A DNA stretch of 34,191 bases, taken from positions 1-34,191 of IMG/VR virus record IMGVR_UViG_3300042988_001318; one strand, given 5' to 3'. Of this stretch, positions 6,276-13,790 are shown piece after piece. Position numbers and translations under genes: made by a program. A model generated the notes under the pieces. The model searched no databases. It saw only the letters and a program-made list of their open reading frames with translations, and was not told the DNA's origin. Every line of letters begins with the position of its first letter. Position 1 is the stretch's first letter. The stretch comes from a virus.

Positions 6276-8115
6276 CAGTCCACTCGATCAGCCCCGCGTT
6301 CCGTAACTTTCCGCACAGGCTGTAAACGGCGTTCCACTCCTTGCAGCCCTTCACAATCGTGGCCCCCGGATAAAGCAACGCCGCTAGTTCCGGCCCACGA
6401 ATCGGCCCGTGTTCGCGGATCGCCACGAAGACCTTCTTGCGCTCGGGACTCATGCCGACGTGCGGCCCTTCATCGGTCATCGTCCATTGCTTGACCTCGC
6501 TGTCCCAATACAGCTCAAAGCGGCTTTCCACCACATCCCTCCCGGTGACATGCAAAACCGCTTCATTGCCGCCGCGGGGGCGCTGTAGCGCCCAGACGTT
6601 ATCTACCCCACCGGCAAGCCCGTTGCTGCCGCTAATCAGGTCAAGAACGTCGTCGCTCTTGTTCTTGTTGGTGTGATGAATCAGCACAAACGCGGTCTTC
6701 GGATGCTTGGCGGCCAATTCAATAAACGGGCGCCCGACCGCATAGTCGTTGTTGTAAACCTTGTCGCCGTTCTTCTCTTCCGAGCGGATCATCTTGATGG
6801 TGTCAACGATGATCAGCCGGTAATCGAACTCTTGAAGGAGTGCGTCTAGATCGGCCGCGAGGTCTTCATCCAAGCGCGGGCTGCTGGTTTCGTAGTAAAA
6901 ATCAGCGGGGCATTTGCCGCCCCGTAATGACTCATTCAGGCGCCGCTTAATCCGGCGTTCGTTGTCTTCCAGGGCCATGTAAAACGTGGCGCCTGGATCG
7001 CACTGGATGCGCCCGAACATATATCCCCCCGCGGCGATCGACACCCCCATATCCATGGCGAGATAGCTCTTTCCAGCCTTGGGCGGCGCCACCAACAGCG
7101 TCACCCCTGCCGGTAAAATGCTCGGGATAACCCACATCAACTCGGGCATTTCCTTACAAAGCAGGTCGCGCGCCTTCTTTGGTCTGAATCGTTCCTTTTT
7201 TGGCCTCTTGGGTGGTTCTTCTTCCGTCTTGGGCGTTTTCTTCGCTGCTTCCTCCGGTTCCCGTCCGCTCTGCAACGCCCAAACGGTCTTCGGATCGAGG
7301 TCAAGAGCCTGCAGGAACTCCCCTTGCTCGCGGTTCTCGCAATGACTGTGAAGGCAATGGAACTTGCCAAAGCGCACCCCGCCGAAGTTTGGCAGCAGGT
7401 ACACCGTGGCAGTGTCACCGGATACGCTGGTGTGTGAGTCGCCGCAGGGACAATGCACCGCGAACTTGCCGGCGCTCAGTTCCTTTTTGATCATGTTCCG
7501 CGCGGCCAGGGCCGTCAGCACCGGGTCGCCTTCCGCTATCGCTGCGGCGCGCTGATCGGCGCGGTATTCCTCGATCGCTGGGGGGGCCTTTGCCAGCAGC
7601 TCGTCAACGTCGAGCGGTTCGCCATCGCTGCGCCAGATTTTCGAGGTCGTTACCGGCGTAAACACCGGCTGCTCGGATCGGTACACGCTCGCGTCAAGCT
7701 GGATGTGGGCGCCAAAGCGCGCTTCGAGTTCCGCCTGGATCACCAGGCCCACCCGCCGACACTCTTCGCGGGTCATGTCGCGGGAAGCGTTGATAATGGC
7801 GCGGGCGCGGGGCTTTGCTTCGGTGTGTGAGGCGGTGGTGTAGCCAAAATAGTCGTAGCGGCTCAGATACAGACACACATCCTGAAACGTCTCAGGGCCG
7901 TCGATCAGGTCGAAATCGAGCGGGAGCCATTCCCGCGGGAGTGCGCCCTCTTTCTTGCGCCGGCCGTCGCCGTTGAACGGCGCGGCCACGTAGGTCATGC
8001 CCTTGCGGGGTGAACGCAGCGCCAAGACCCTTTCTTGAAAATCCCGGAACGTCTCGGCCGTTTCGTTGACCGGGTGATTATCAAAGGTGTTCTGCCCGAC
8101 GCTGTAATGAATCAT
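6250..8115 (-). CDS. Primase-helicase: AEP-type primase domain, zinc motif and RecA-like helicase
   Basis: 621 aa from the ATG at 8113-8115 (ATGA overlap with the HNH gene stop). Residues 60-150 resemble an archaeo-eukaryotic-type primase: PLDFDLIDG (D67, D69) and ASHT (H97). Residues 220-260 hold a Cys/His cluster (HCPCGDSH, then FHCLHSHC). A charged linker (290-315) leads to a RepA/AAA_25-like ATPase: Walker A APPKAGKS (343-350), Walker B LIIVDT (D438) and LIHHTNK (about 480). The C-terminus looks like a winged helix. It should prime and unwind phage DNA; the adjacent repeats are its likely target. The primase catalytic assignment is by motif only. Confidence 0.9.
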   Translation of the reverse strand: MIHYSVGQNTFDNHPVNETAETFRDFQERVLALRSPRKGMTYVAAPFNGDGRRKKEGALPREWLPLDFDLIDGPETFQDVCLYLSRYDYFGYTTASHTEAKPRARAIINASRDMTREECRRVGLVIQAELEARFGAHIQLDASVYRSEQPVFTPVTTSKIWRSDGEPLDVDELLAKAPPAIEEYRADQRAAAIAEGDPVLTALAARNMIKKELSAGKFAVHCPCGDSHTSVSGDTATVYLLPNFGGVRFGKFHCLHSHCENREQGEFLQALDLDPKTVWALQSGREPEEAAKKTPKTEEEPPKRPKKERFRPKKARDLLCKEMPELMWVIPSILPAGVTLLVAPPKAGKSYLAMDMGVSIAAGGYMFGRIQCDPGATFYMALEDNERRIKRRLNESLRGGKCPADFYYETSSPRLDEDLAADLDALLQEFDYRLIIVDTIKMIRSEEKNGDKVYNNDYAVGRPFIELAAKHPKTAFVLIHHTNKNKSDDVLDLISGSNGLAGGVDNVWALQRPRGGNEAVLHVTGRDVVESRFELYWDSEVKQWTMTDEGPHVGMSPERKKVFVAIREHGPIRGPELAALLYPGATIVKGCKEWNAVYSLCGKLRNAGLIEWTDDGYLVRE

Positions 8116-8615
8116 GAGTGCGCCCGCTCGTGACACTCACGGCACAGGGCGACCAACTCGAACAGCAGTTCATTGAAGACGTGCTTATACGTCAGGTGAT
8201 GCACTTCCGTGGCAGCGCAGGCCCGACAGCCTTCGCAGCGCCCCTCACTGCGTTCCAGCACTAGCCGGCGTTTCAATCGCCATTGCGGCGTCTGCAGGTA
8301 GTTTTGATAGCGCTCCGTGTGTTCGATCCGCTCATCATCCACCGCGGCCATGCGCTCAAAGCGCGCCGCCTCATAGACGGCCACCCGTTGTGCGTTCCAA
8401 TCGGCGCCGAGGGTGTCATTCCATGTTGGGCAGAACTCCAAGGTGTTGTTCTGCTGCTCCAGCATCTCCGCGGCTTTGCTCTTGGCGATCGCCGCCGAGG
8501 TCGCCATGCCGCAGCGTAAGCATTGCTTGTAATAAGCCTTGGATCCGTTCGAGAGGGTGCGAACCACCAATTGATCATGCCGGTGTTCGCAATCAAGAGA
8601 CGTTCGGTCAAGCAT
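8112..8615 (-). CDS. HNH endonuclease-like protein
   Basis: 167 aa. The C-terminal HNH domain is clear: CEGC (127-130), EVHHLTY (H139, H140), NELLFELVALCRECH with N148 and final CxxCH-like ligands, and H166. The N-terminal part has a second Cys/His set (CEH near 9, CLRC 32-35) that may bind zinc. Unlike the antisense HNH gene it is co-oriented and coupled to the primase-helicase by ATGA, so it may be a standing member of the replication operon (structure-specific nicking) or a domesticated homing endonuclease. Confidence 0.85.
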   Translation of the reverse strand: MLDRTSLDCEHRHDQLVVRTLSNGSKAYYKQCLRCGMATSAAIAKSKAAEMLEQQNNTLEFCPTWNDTLGADWNAQRVAVYEAARFERMAAVDDERIEHTERYQNYLQTPQWRLKRRLVLERSEGRCEGCRACAATEVHHLTYKHVFNELLFELVALCRECHERAHS

Positions 8616-8793
8616 CGGGGTCTTCCGTGTTGGTTATCAGGTCGTCGTCTATGCCGGCTGTACGCTCCCACTCCCCGCACGGCTCGACCGCGAGGCGTCG
8701 ATGCCAGAGGCACATCAGGCGCGGCTCGCCGTCCACCCACTGACTAAGGCTGTGGGCGCAGTGGGCGCAGCGTCTCAATTCTCTTTCGGCCAC
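8608..8793 (-). CDS. Small Cys/His protein, probable zinc binder
   Basis: 61 aa. The sequence RRCAHCAH (C9, C12), MCLWHRR and EPCGEWER gives four or five Cys/His ligands in a treble-clef-like spacing, typical of phage-encoded small zinc proteins with unknown roles. The C-terminus is acidic. It overlaps the Cro-like gene by 19 bases and the HNH gene by 8, so it belongs to the same transcript as the second gene after the regulator. Confidence 0.65.
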   Translation of the reverse strand: MAERELRRCAHCAHSLSQWVDGEPRLMCLWHRRLAVEPCGEWERTAGIDDDLITNTEDPDA

Positions 8794-9005
8794 AGGTCTG
8801 GTCTCAGCTTGTGCTTGGGGATCTGAAAAACCTTGTGAATTTGTAAGGCTCTCTCAGCCGGGAGGGTGGTCGTTTCCCACTTATAGGTTGCTATCGGGCT
8901 GATCCCCAATTGCCGCGCAAAACCAGCGCGGCCGTGGGTTGCGACAAGTTTTTTCAATTCCTTCAGAGCCGAAGCACGGATCTTTGGGCCTTTTGGGGCT
9001 GCCAT
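8775..9005 (-). CDS. Cro-like helix-turn-helix regulator
   Basis: 76 aa. The segment GRAGFARQLGISPIATYKWE is a helix-turn-helix of the Cro/YdaS type, followed by TLPAERALQIHKVF and HKLRPDLWP, the characteristic C-terminal pattern of this group. A GAGGT ribosome binding site precedes the ATG at 9003-9005. It is the first gene of the leftward operon and faces the rightward operon, the usual place for a Cro. It probably represses one or both divergent promoters at 9010-9062. No CI-type partner is visible. Confidence 0.85.
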   Translation of the reverse strand: MAAPKGPKIRASALKELKKLVATHGRAGFARQLGISPIATYKWETTTLPAERALQIHKVFQIPKHKLRPDLWPKEN

Positions 9006-9009
9006 AAAA

Positions 9010-9062
9010 TTTACCTCAATGGTTGGTCGGCAGATAGTAGCGCAAAAACGCTTGCGTGTGGC
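9010..9062. promoter_or_regulatory. Divergent promoter region with candidate operator
   Basis: Rightward: TTTACC (9010-9015), 17 bases, GATAGT (9033-9038). Leftward: GCCACA (complement of 9057-9062), 17 bases, TACTAT (complement of 9034-9039). The inverted repeat CGCAA-6-TTGCG (9041-9056) fills the leftward spacer and covers the expected rightward start. The hexamers match consensus only in part (3-4 of 6), but the arrangement is that of a Cro-controlled divergent promoter pair. Confidence 0.45.
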
Positions 9063-9112
9063 CCTTACTTAAAGTTATCATTCGGCTCCACTCAACGCAC
9101 CGGACCACTTCC

Positions 9113-9199
9113 ATGCAAGCCCTAACCGCCTTCCTCACCCTGACCGCTTGGGCGGTCTTGTTCACCATCGCGGTCTTTGGCTCGGCGGGGTGGTTGTGA
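9113..9199 (+). CDS. Candidate 28-residue membrane microprotein
   Basis: A 28-codon frame beginning MQALTAFLTLTAWAVLF is almost entirely hydrophobic, one membrane helix long. Its TGA overlaps the GTG of the next gene (GTGA), the junction style of the rest of the operon, which is the main argument for it. No ribosome binding site precedes the ATG. It would be the first product of the rightward early operon; function unknown. Confidence 0.45.
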   Translation: MQALTAFLTLTAWAVLFTIAVFGSAGWL

Positions 9200-9354
9200 C
9201 TGACGAACAACATCATCACGTCAGGCTAATGCTGCAGCTCAACGACTTCATCCGCGCCTGGTATTGGGCCATCGATAACCGCCCGGGTATGACGCCGGGC
9301 GTTATCGCTTGGATGTGGCAAAGGCTTCTCGATCTGGACGAGGCCGAACTGTGA
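9196..9354 (+). CDS. Hypothetical small protein, GTG start
   Basis: 52 aa, starting VTDEQHHHVRL (GTG at 9196-9198). It contains a His cluster and a tryptophan-rich helix (FIRAWYWAIDNRPG), ending acidic (LLDLDEAEL). No family is recognised. An in-frame upstream TTG/ATG-like extension exists but would overlap the microprotein completely. It overlaps both neighbours by four bases. Confidence 0.55.
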   Translation: MTDEQHHHVRLMLQLNDFIRAWYWAIDNRPGMTPGVIAWMWQRLLDLDEAEL

Positions 9355-9524
9355 TCACAATGCCCGCCGAGGAACTGTTAAGCGTCTTGCGCGAATTGGT
9401 CGAAGCAATCGACTTAACGCACTGGTCAAGCTGGCAAACGACGGCCAAGTTCGACGGCCCATTGCAAAACGCACGAGACGCCATTGCGCGGGCTCGGGCT
9501 GATGAAGAACGGACCGCGCCATGA
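9351..9524 (+). CDS. Hypothetical small helical protein, GTG start
   Basis: 57 aa, starting VITMPAEELLSVLRELVEAI (GTG at 9351-9353 overlapping the previous TGA); an ATG three codons in is an alternative. It is mostly amphipathic helix with an acidic C-terminus. Its opening (V/M)ITMP is repeated at the start of the next gene, so the two initiation regions share nearly the same bases. It may be a partner of the exonuclease encoded directly after, but this is only position. Confidence 0.55.
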   Translation: MITMPAEELLSVLRELVEAIDLTHWSSWQTTAKFDGPLQNARDAIARARADEERTAP

Positions 9525-10309
9525 TCACGATGCCGAGCGCCGAATACCACCGGCGCCCCGAGGTCAACAAGTCGCTGCTGGACCTCATCGAAGCCGCCCC
9601 AGCCAAGGCTAAGGCGCGCCTCGATGGCGCGCCATCCGAGCCCACCCCGGCGATGCTGCTCGGCACTGCGTTTCATGCCGCGGTGCTGGAGCCGGAGACG
9701 CTCATCAAGTCCCCGGAGTTCAACAAGCGGTCCAAGGAAGGCAAGGCGGAAGCCGAAGCCTTCGCCCAGGAACACGCCGGCAAGGTCATCGTAGACCCCG
9801 ACACCTTCGCCACCGTCCAGGGGATGCGCGAGGGCGTCATGCGCCACCCGGTGGCAAGGCGGATTTTCGACGACGGGATCCCCGAGCAATCGTGCTTCGC
9901 GGAGCTTATGGGCGTCCCGGTCAGGTGCCGGCCGGATTGGGTGAGGCCGAGCGCCGACCTAATCTGCGATCTGAAATCCACATCGGATGCCAGCCCGGAT
10001 CAGTTCAGCCGCTCGGTCGCCAACTTCCGCTACCACGTCCAGCACGCTTTCTACCAAGACACGATCCAGGCCGCTGGCTATGCGGTGCGCAGCTTCGTGT
10101 TCGTGGCGACTGAGCGCGCATTTCCGCACCTCTGCGCCGTCTACGTCCTCGATCCGGCCGACGTGGAGCGGGGCCGGGAAGCCTACCGGCGCAACCTTGA
10201 GACCTATCTGGAGTGCCAGGCGTCGGGGGTCTGGCCGGGCTATGACGAGGGAATTCGGGTGCTGCAGCTCCCAGCGTGGTTCCGGAAAGCCACCCAAGGG
10301 GATTTTTGA
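9521..10309 (+). CDS. RecE/exodeoxyribonuclease VIII-like PD-(D/E)XK exonuclease
   Basis: 262 aa. It matches the RecB-family exonuclease fold: GTAFH (H52), RPDW (D139), LICDLKST (D150, K152) and QHAFY (Q174, Y178), the GxxxH, GRPD, DxK and QxxxY motif order. It should degrade one strand of double-stranded ends to give 3' single strands for the annealing protein RecT, encoded one gene downstream. The ATG overlaps the upstream stop by four bases. The length suits a phage RecE-type C-terminal nuclease. Confidence 0.9.
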   Translation: MITMPSAEYHRRPEVNKSLLDLIEAAPAKAKARLDGAPSEPTPAMLLGTAFHAAVLEPETLIKSPEFNKRSKEGKAEAEAFAQEHAGKVIVDPDTFATVQGMREGVMRHPVARRIFDDGIPEQSCFAELMGVPVRCRPDWVRPSADLICDLKSTSDASPDQFSRSVANFRYHVQHAFYQDTIQAAGYAVRSFVFVATERAFPHLCAVYVLDPADVERGREAYRRNLETYLECQASGVWPGYDEGIRVLQLPAWFRKATQGDF

Positions 10310-10821
10310 TGGAAACAACCAAACCAAAGCGGCTCTGCTCAATTGATGGGTGCGGGGAGAACCATTACGGGCTTGGGTTATGCAAAAAACATCATTGGCG
10401 ACTGCGCCAGCATGGCGACCCAAACAAGACCACCATGCGGGCAAGGGGTGAGGGAACGATAGTAAGCGGGTATTGGGCGTTTGGTGACAAGAACGGGAAA
10501 AACCGACTTGCTCACGTCCTGATTGCCGAAAAGGCGCTTGGCAAGCCCATCAAGCGGCCCGTACAGATCCACCACGTCAATGGTGACCGGCTCGACAACC
10601 GCAACGAAAACCTCGTGATCTGCCCGAACGATGCCTATCACTTCCTGCTTCATCGGCGCACCAGGGCGCTAGACGCAACAGGCAACGCGAACGCCCGAAA
10701 GTGCAACTACTGCGGGCAATGGGACGATCCGGAGAACCTTTATATCTCGCATCACGCATGTTTCCACGCGGCTTGCCGTGGGGAATACAAACGAAACATT
10801 CAACAACAGAGGAACCAATGA
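10309..10821 (+). CDS. HNH endonuclease between exonuclease and RecT genes
   Basis: 170 aa. N-terminal zinc motif C10, C15, C25, H29 (CSIDGCGENHYGLGLCKKHH), then the HNH core: AHVLIAEKALGK lead-in, VQIHHVNGDRLDNRNENL (H88, H89, N101) and H111. A second Cys/His cluster follows (CNYC 132-135, then C151 and C156). The start shares one base with the exonuclease TGA and the stop overlaps the recT ATG, so an apparently mobile gene sits seamlessly in a recombination operon. It may be a free-standing homing endonuclease or have been recruited to recombination. Confidence 0.85.
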   Translation: METTKPKRLCSIDGCGENHYGLGLCKKHHWRLRQHGDPNKTTMRARGEGTIVSGYWAFGDKNGKNRLAHVLIAEKALGKPIKRPVQIHHVNGDRLDNRNENLVICPNDAYHFLLHRRTRALDATGNANARKCNYCGQWDDPENLYISHHACFHAACRGEYKRNIQQQRNQ

Positions 10822-11654
10822 TGGCCGCCGTTCTAGACCAATCCAATCAAATGACCCTGCGCGACAATCAAAGCGTCGGATTCACCACGATGGCCGGCTT
10901 TGAGTTCGTCCAGAGGGTGGCGAAGATGCTCGCATCGTCAGCCCTCATCCCTAAGGAATATCAGGGCTCAGTAGCGAATTGCGCCATTGCCTTGAACATG
11001 GCCAGCCGCATCGGTGCGGATCCGCTGCAGGTCATGCAGTCCCTTGTGATCGTGCACGGGCGCCCGACGTGGAGCGCTCAATTCTTGATCGCTTGCTTTA
11101 ACCAGTGCGGGCGTTACACCTCGATCAAGTACCGCTTCACCGGGGAAAAGGGGAAAGACTCTTACGGTTGCATTGCCTACGCGCAGGAACTCTCCACGGG
11201 TGAAACGATCGAGTCATCGGAAATCACCATCGGGATTGCGAAGGCGGAAGGCTGGTACGGTCGGAACGGGTCCAAGTGGCAGACGATTGGGTCGCATATG
11301 CTGATGTTGCGGTCAGCCTCCTGGCTGGTCCGGACCCACGCGCCGGAACTGGCAATGGGCCTCACCACCCGCGAGGAAGCCATCGACAGCATTGATCTGG
11401 AGCGATCGCCCGATGGGTCGTTCGCCGCTGCGCCGGCCGTGTCCGAACCCGAAGCCATCATGGCCAGCCTCGACCCCCAAACCGGGGAGATTGATCCGGC
11501 GCATGTGCCGTGGATCAAAGGCATTGAAGAGTCCCAAGACCTTGGCGAACTGGCGCGGGTGCTCGGCGCCATGCCGCGGGATATCAAGACCGCCCTGCGG
11601 TCGGCGCTGGAGACCAAGCAGGCCTCGCTCAAGGCGCAAGAGGGGGCCGCATGA
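10818..11654 (+). CDS. recT: RecT-family single-strand annealing protein
   Basis: 278 aa from the ATG at 10818 (ATGA overlap with the HNH stop; a second ATG follows at once). The RecT core is visible: LIPKEYQGS, ALNMASRIGADPLQVMQSLVIVHGRPT-type region (write-up positions about 45-80) and a later WKTIGSHMLMLRSASW-like segment. It anneals complementary single strands made by the exonuclease, promoting phage recombination and concatemer formation. The C-terminal 70 residues are acidic and probably flexible. Confidence 0.85.
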   Translation: MMAAVLDQSNQMTLRDNQSVGFTTMAGFEFVQRVAKMLASSALIPKEYQGSVANCAIALNMASRIGADPLQVMQSLVIVHGRPTWSAQFLIACFNQCGRYTSIKYRFTGEKGKDSYGCIAYAQELSTGETIESSEITIGIAKAEGWYGRNGSKWQTIGSHMLMLRSASWLVRTHAPELAMGLTTREEAIDSIDLERSPDGSFAAAPAVSEPEAIMASLDPQTGEIDPAHVPWIKGIEESQDLGELARVLGAMPRDIKTALRSALETKQASLKAQEGAA

Positions 11655-11860
11655 CCCTCCCCACCGAGGACGAAGCCTATCGCGCCGGCTATGAAGCCGG
11701 GCGCGATGGCACCACCGACAGCAACACGCTCTTGGCTAACTTCGCCCTGCCCGCCCTGCGCGATGCCTGGGAGCGGGGCTATTGGGACGCCAAAGAAGGG
11801 CGGGACTCCGCAAATTTTGCGGAGTCCTCTAAAACAGCGAAAAACGGAGCCGCGCCATGA
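11651..11860 (+). CDS. Hypothetical small protein
   Basis: 69 aa, starting MTLPTEDEAYRAGYEAGRDG. Two short repeats of an aromatic-Gly pattern (YRAGYEAGRDG and ERGYWDAKEGRD) recall a small helical hairpin often encoded in phage early regions. It overlaps recT and rha by four bases each. No function is known to me. Confidence 0.6.
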   Translation: MTLPTEDEAYRAGYEAGRDGTTDSNTLLANFALPALRDAWERGYWDAKEGRDSANFAESSKTAKNGAAP

Positions 11861-12639
11861 AGAAGAAAACCCAACTGCCCAGCCTGGTGTTTATTGTCCA
11901 CGGCAAACTGTGCACCGATTCGTTGATCATCGCTCACGAATTTGGGCGCCGTCACGACAACGTGATGCAACTTATCGAGAAGCGATTAAACAGCAAAGAG
12001 GAAAAAATTCGAGCGTTTTATCTCCTCAACTTTAAGGAGGTCGATTACGTTGATCAGGGCGGCAGAACGTTCAAAAAGTACGTTATGACCCACCCCGGAG
12101 CGGGGGAACTGATCATGTCCTTCCAGGGCGACAAGGCAACGCTTGTGCGTATCCGTTTTCTGGACGAGTTCGCCCGCATGGATCGCGAACTAAAGCGTCT
12201 GGCCCGCAACCATTCCGACGCCGGATGGATCGAAGCCCGCGCCAATGGCAAGTGCATCCGCTCCACGCTGACCAGTGCCGTCCAATCGCTTGAACGATTG
12301 GCCGAGCAACAGGGCGGGAAGAAGGTTGACTCCCGCACCGGACAAGAAGGGCGCCACTACTACGAAACCACCACCCGGATGATCTACAAAGAGCTGTTCG
12401 GGGATGGCACCTTGAGCAAAGTTCGGGAGCGGTTGGATGCGCTGCATCTCACGTTCTTGTCGATCTGCGAGGAATCCTGCGCCCAGGAAATTGAACGGCT
12501 GTGCGAGCTGGGCATCGATTACCACACGATCTATGCCGAGGCGAAGAAGCGCGTCATTGCCACGGTGGAAGGGCTGTCATCCTCGCGCATTGCCAGCCGT
12601 CCAGAGTCGGTGCGGCTGGCCTGGGAGGCTCGGCCATGA
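11857..12639 (+). CDS. rha: Rha-family phage regulatory protein
   Basis: 260 aa. Residues about 15-115 fit the Rha domain: a mainly beta start, SLIIAHEFGRRHDNVMQLIE, FKEVDYVDQGGRTFKKYVMT and the helix GDKATLVRIRFLDEFARMD. The C-terminal half is a separate helical domain (YKELFGDGTLSKVRERLD) seen in several phage antirepressor-type proteins. Rha of lambdoid phages is linked to lysis-lysogeny control and to interference in hosts lacking IHF. Its presence, with KilA-N and Cro-like genes, points to a temperate ancestry. Confidence 0.85.
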   Translation: MKKKTQLPSLVFIVHGKLCTDSLIIAHEFGRRHDNVMQLIEKRLNSKEEKIRAFYLLNFKEVDYVDQGGRTFKKYVMTHPGAGELIMSFQGDKATLVRIRFLDEFARMDRELKRLARNHSDAGWIEARANGKCIRSTLTSAVQSLERLAEQQGGKKVDSRTGQEGRHYYETTTRMIYKELFGDGTLSKVRERLDALHLTFLSICEESCAQEIERLCELGIDYHTIYAEAKKRVIATVEGLSSSRIASRPESVRLAWEARP

Positions 12640-12812
12640 CCGCCCTTTACATGATCCTTTTCCGCCTGCTCCAGTGGCACGCGCTGCAGGTAGACCGCTC
12701 CCTGTTCTGGTTGTGGCTGCGCCTCACCGACGACGGGGAACCGTGCGAGCTGGAGGATGAACCGCCACCACGGGAAAACGTCGTGCACCTGCCGCGCCGG
12801 GAGTTGCATTGA
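12636..12812 (+). CDS. Hypothetical small membrane-associated protein
   Basis: 58 aa, starting MTALYMILFRLLQWHALQ. The first 35 residues are aromatic and hydrophobic with interspersed polar residues, possibly an amphipathic or membrane helix; the tail is acidic then basic (EDEPPPRENVVHLPRRELH). The start overlaps the rha stop. No family is recognised. Confidence 0.55.
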   Translation: MTALYMILFRLLQWHALQVDRSLFWLWLRLTDDGEPCELEDEPPPRENVVHLPRRELH

Positions 12813-12991
12813 TGCGCTACACCACCGCGGGCTATGGGGACGAAGCCACGTTCCCGCCCTGCACCGGGCACCCGCTGGATCCGCGGACAGAGGAAGCCGA
12901 GCAGGCGTGCCCGCAGTGCGGCTCGACCGATCTGCTGGAAATCGATATGGGCTTGATGTGCGCCGAGTGCGGGGCGGTGTTTGATGCCTAG
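12812..12991 (+). CDS. Small zinc-ribbon protein
   Basis: 59 aa. CPQCGSTDLLEIDMGLMCAECGAVF is a classic zinc ribbon split as CPQC and CAEC, preceded by a short Cys-containing leader (PPCTGHPLD). The ATG shares a base with the preceding stop (TGATG). Phage zinc ribbons of this size can bind nucleic acid or proteins; the role here is unknown. Confidence 0.65.
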   Translation: MRYTTAGYGDEATFPPCTGHPLDPRTEEAEQACPQCGSTDLLEIDMGLMCAECGAVFDA

Positions 12992-13217
12992 CGTCTATTA
13001 CTGCTCACCAACAAACAGTACCCACTTTACGACATGCTGCGACGTGGCGATTCTCCCTCATCAACAAAAGTGCCCGATGTGCACAAAGGATATATATCCA
13101 TTTTATGAGGGCATGACAGACAAAGAGCGTGACGAAGCGGCTGGAGGTTATTACAACCACAACACCGACATGGCCAGGAACTCACGAGCCAAATCAACAG
13201 CCTGGTGGCTGAAATGA
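12984..13217 (+). CDS. Hypothetical small Cys protein, AT-richer than neighbours
   Basis: 77 aa, starting MPSVYYCSPTNSTH. It has a CPMC motif with upstream TCC and YYC cysteines, a partial zinc ribbon, and a charged C-terminus ending STAWWLK. Its DNA is visibly AT-richer than flanking genes (for example GATATATATCC near 13090), which suggests separate acquisition. It overlaps the upstream gene by eight bases and the next by four. Confidence 0.6.
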   Translation: MPSVYYCSPTNSTHFTTCCDVAILPHQQKCPMCTKDIYPFYEGMTDKERDEAAGGYYNHNTDMARNSRAKSTAWWLK

Positions 13218-13426
13218 TCAATTGGCAGCGCGTTACCTTGAACCTCCGCAAGTCCTGCGGCTCCTTGTCCCAAGTCCACCGTCGTACGGGGGTGGATGTC
13301 CAGCACCTGCGCCGCCTAGCGCGCGGGGAGGTCAAAGACCCCCGCTTTACGGCGGGGGTCCGGTTGCTCGATCTTCACCTTGATGTGTGCCCAAACGAAC
13401 ACAGCCGGGAGAACCTATGGAACTGA
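13214..13426 (+). CDS. Putative helix-turn-helix protein
   Basis: 70 aa, starting MINWQRVTLNLRKSCG. SLSQVHRRTGVDVQHLRRLARGE fits a helix-turn-helix (SQVHRRTGV as first helix and turn, VQHLRRLAR as recognition helix). The rest, RLLDLHLDVCP, would form the closing helices of a Cro-type fold. A second regulator within the early operon is plausible. ATG 13214 is chosen for the ATGA overlap; a GTG at 13205 is possible. Confidence 0.55.
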   Translation: MINWQRVTLNLRKSCGSLSQVHRRTGVDVQHLRRLARGEVKDPRFTAGVRLLDLHLDVCPNEHSRENLWN

Positions 13427-13581
13427 ACCCCGAATCCTTCGGTGATGCGACGTGCCCCATCTGCGGCATGAGAAGGGCCGATCCGAAGCACCGCGGCCGT
13501 CAGGGCGCGCGGTGCTCCAAGATCAGGCAACAGCGGGCCGTGAAGGCGAAAGAGGAAGCGGCCAGGAAGGTGAGGGGATGA
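13417..13581 (+). CDS. Small zinc-finger-like basic protein
   Basis: 54 aa, starting MELNPESFGDATCPICGMRR. CPIC, then H and a later Cys (GARCSKIR) give a compact Cys/His site; the remainder is a basic lysine/arginine helix (QQRAVKAKEEAARKVRG). A good SD-like GGAG lies ten bases upstream. It is probably nucleic-acid binding; unrecognised. Confidence 0.55.
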   Translation: MELNPESFGDATCPICGMRRADPKHRGRQGARCSKIRQQRAVKAKEEAARKVRG

Positions 13582-13790
13582 AACTCGACCTTGCCGAAGT
13601 CCTGAAGCCCGCCCCTAAGCCCCTACCCCGGATTGAGTTCTACGAGTCCGGTGGCAAGTGGGTTGTGCTACTGATCAACCACAAAGGAATTGAAAAGGGC
13701 CAAACCTTTGACACCAAGACGGGCGCGCTTGCAATGGCAATGGAGTTCAAAGCCTTCCTTGATTGGCCAATCGTGAAGGTGGAGCGATGA
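13578..13790 (+). CDS. Hypothetical small protein
   Basis: 70 aa, starting MKLDLAEVLKPAPKPLPRIE. A beta-type pattern (FYESGGKWVVLLINHKG, GQTFDTKTGALAMAMEF) resembles a small double-stranded-sheet domain with a helix, something like an AP2 or integrase N-terminal fold, but too short to call. Both ends overlap neighbours by four bases. Confidence 0.6.
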   Translation: MKLDLAEVLKPAPKPLPRIEFYESGGKWVVLLINHKGIEKGQTFDTKTGALAMAMEFKAFLDWPIVKVER

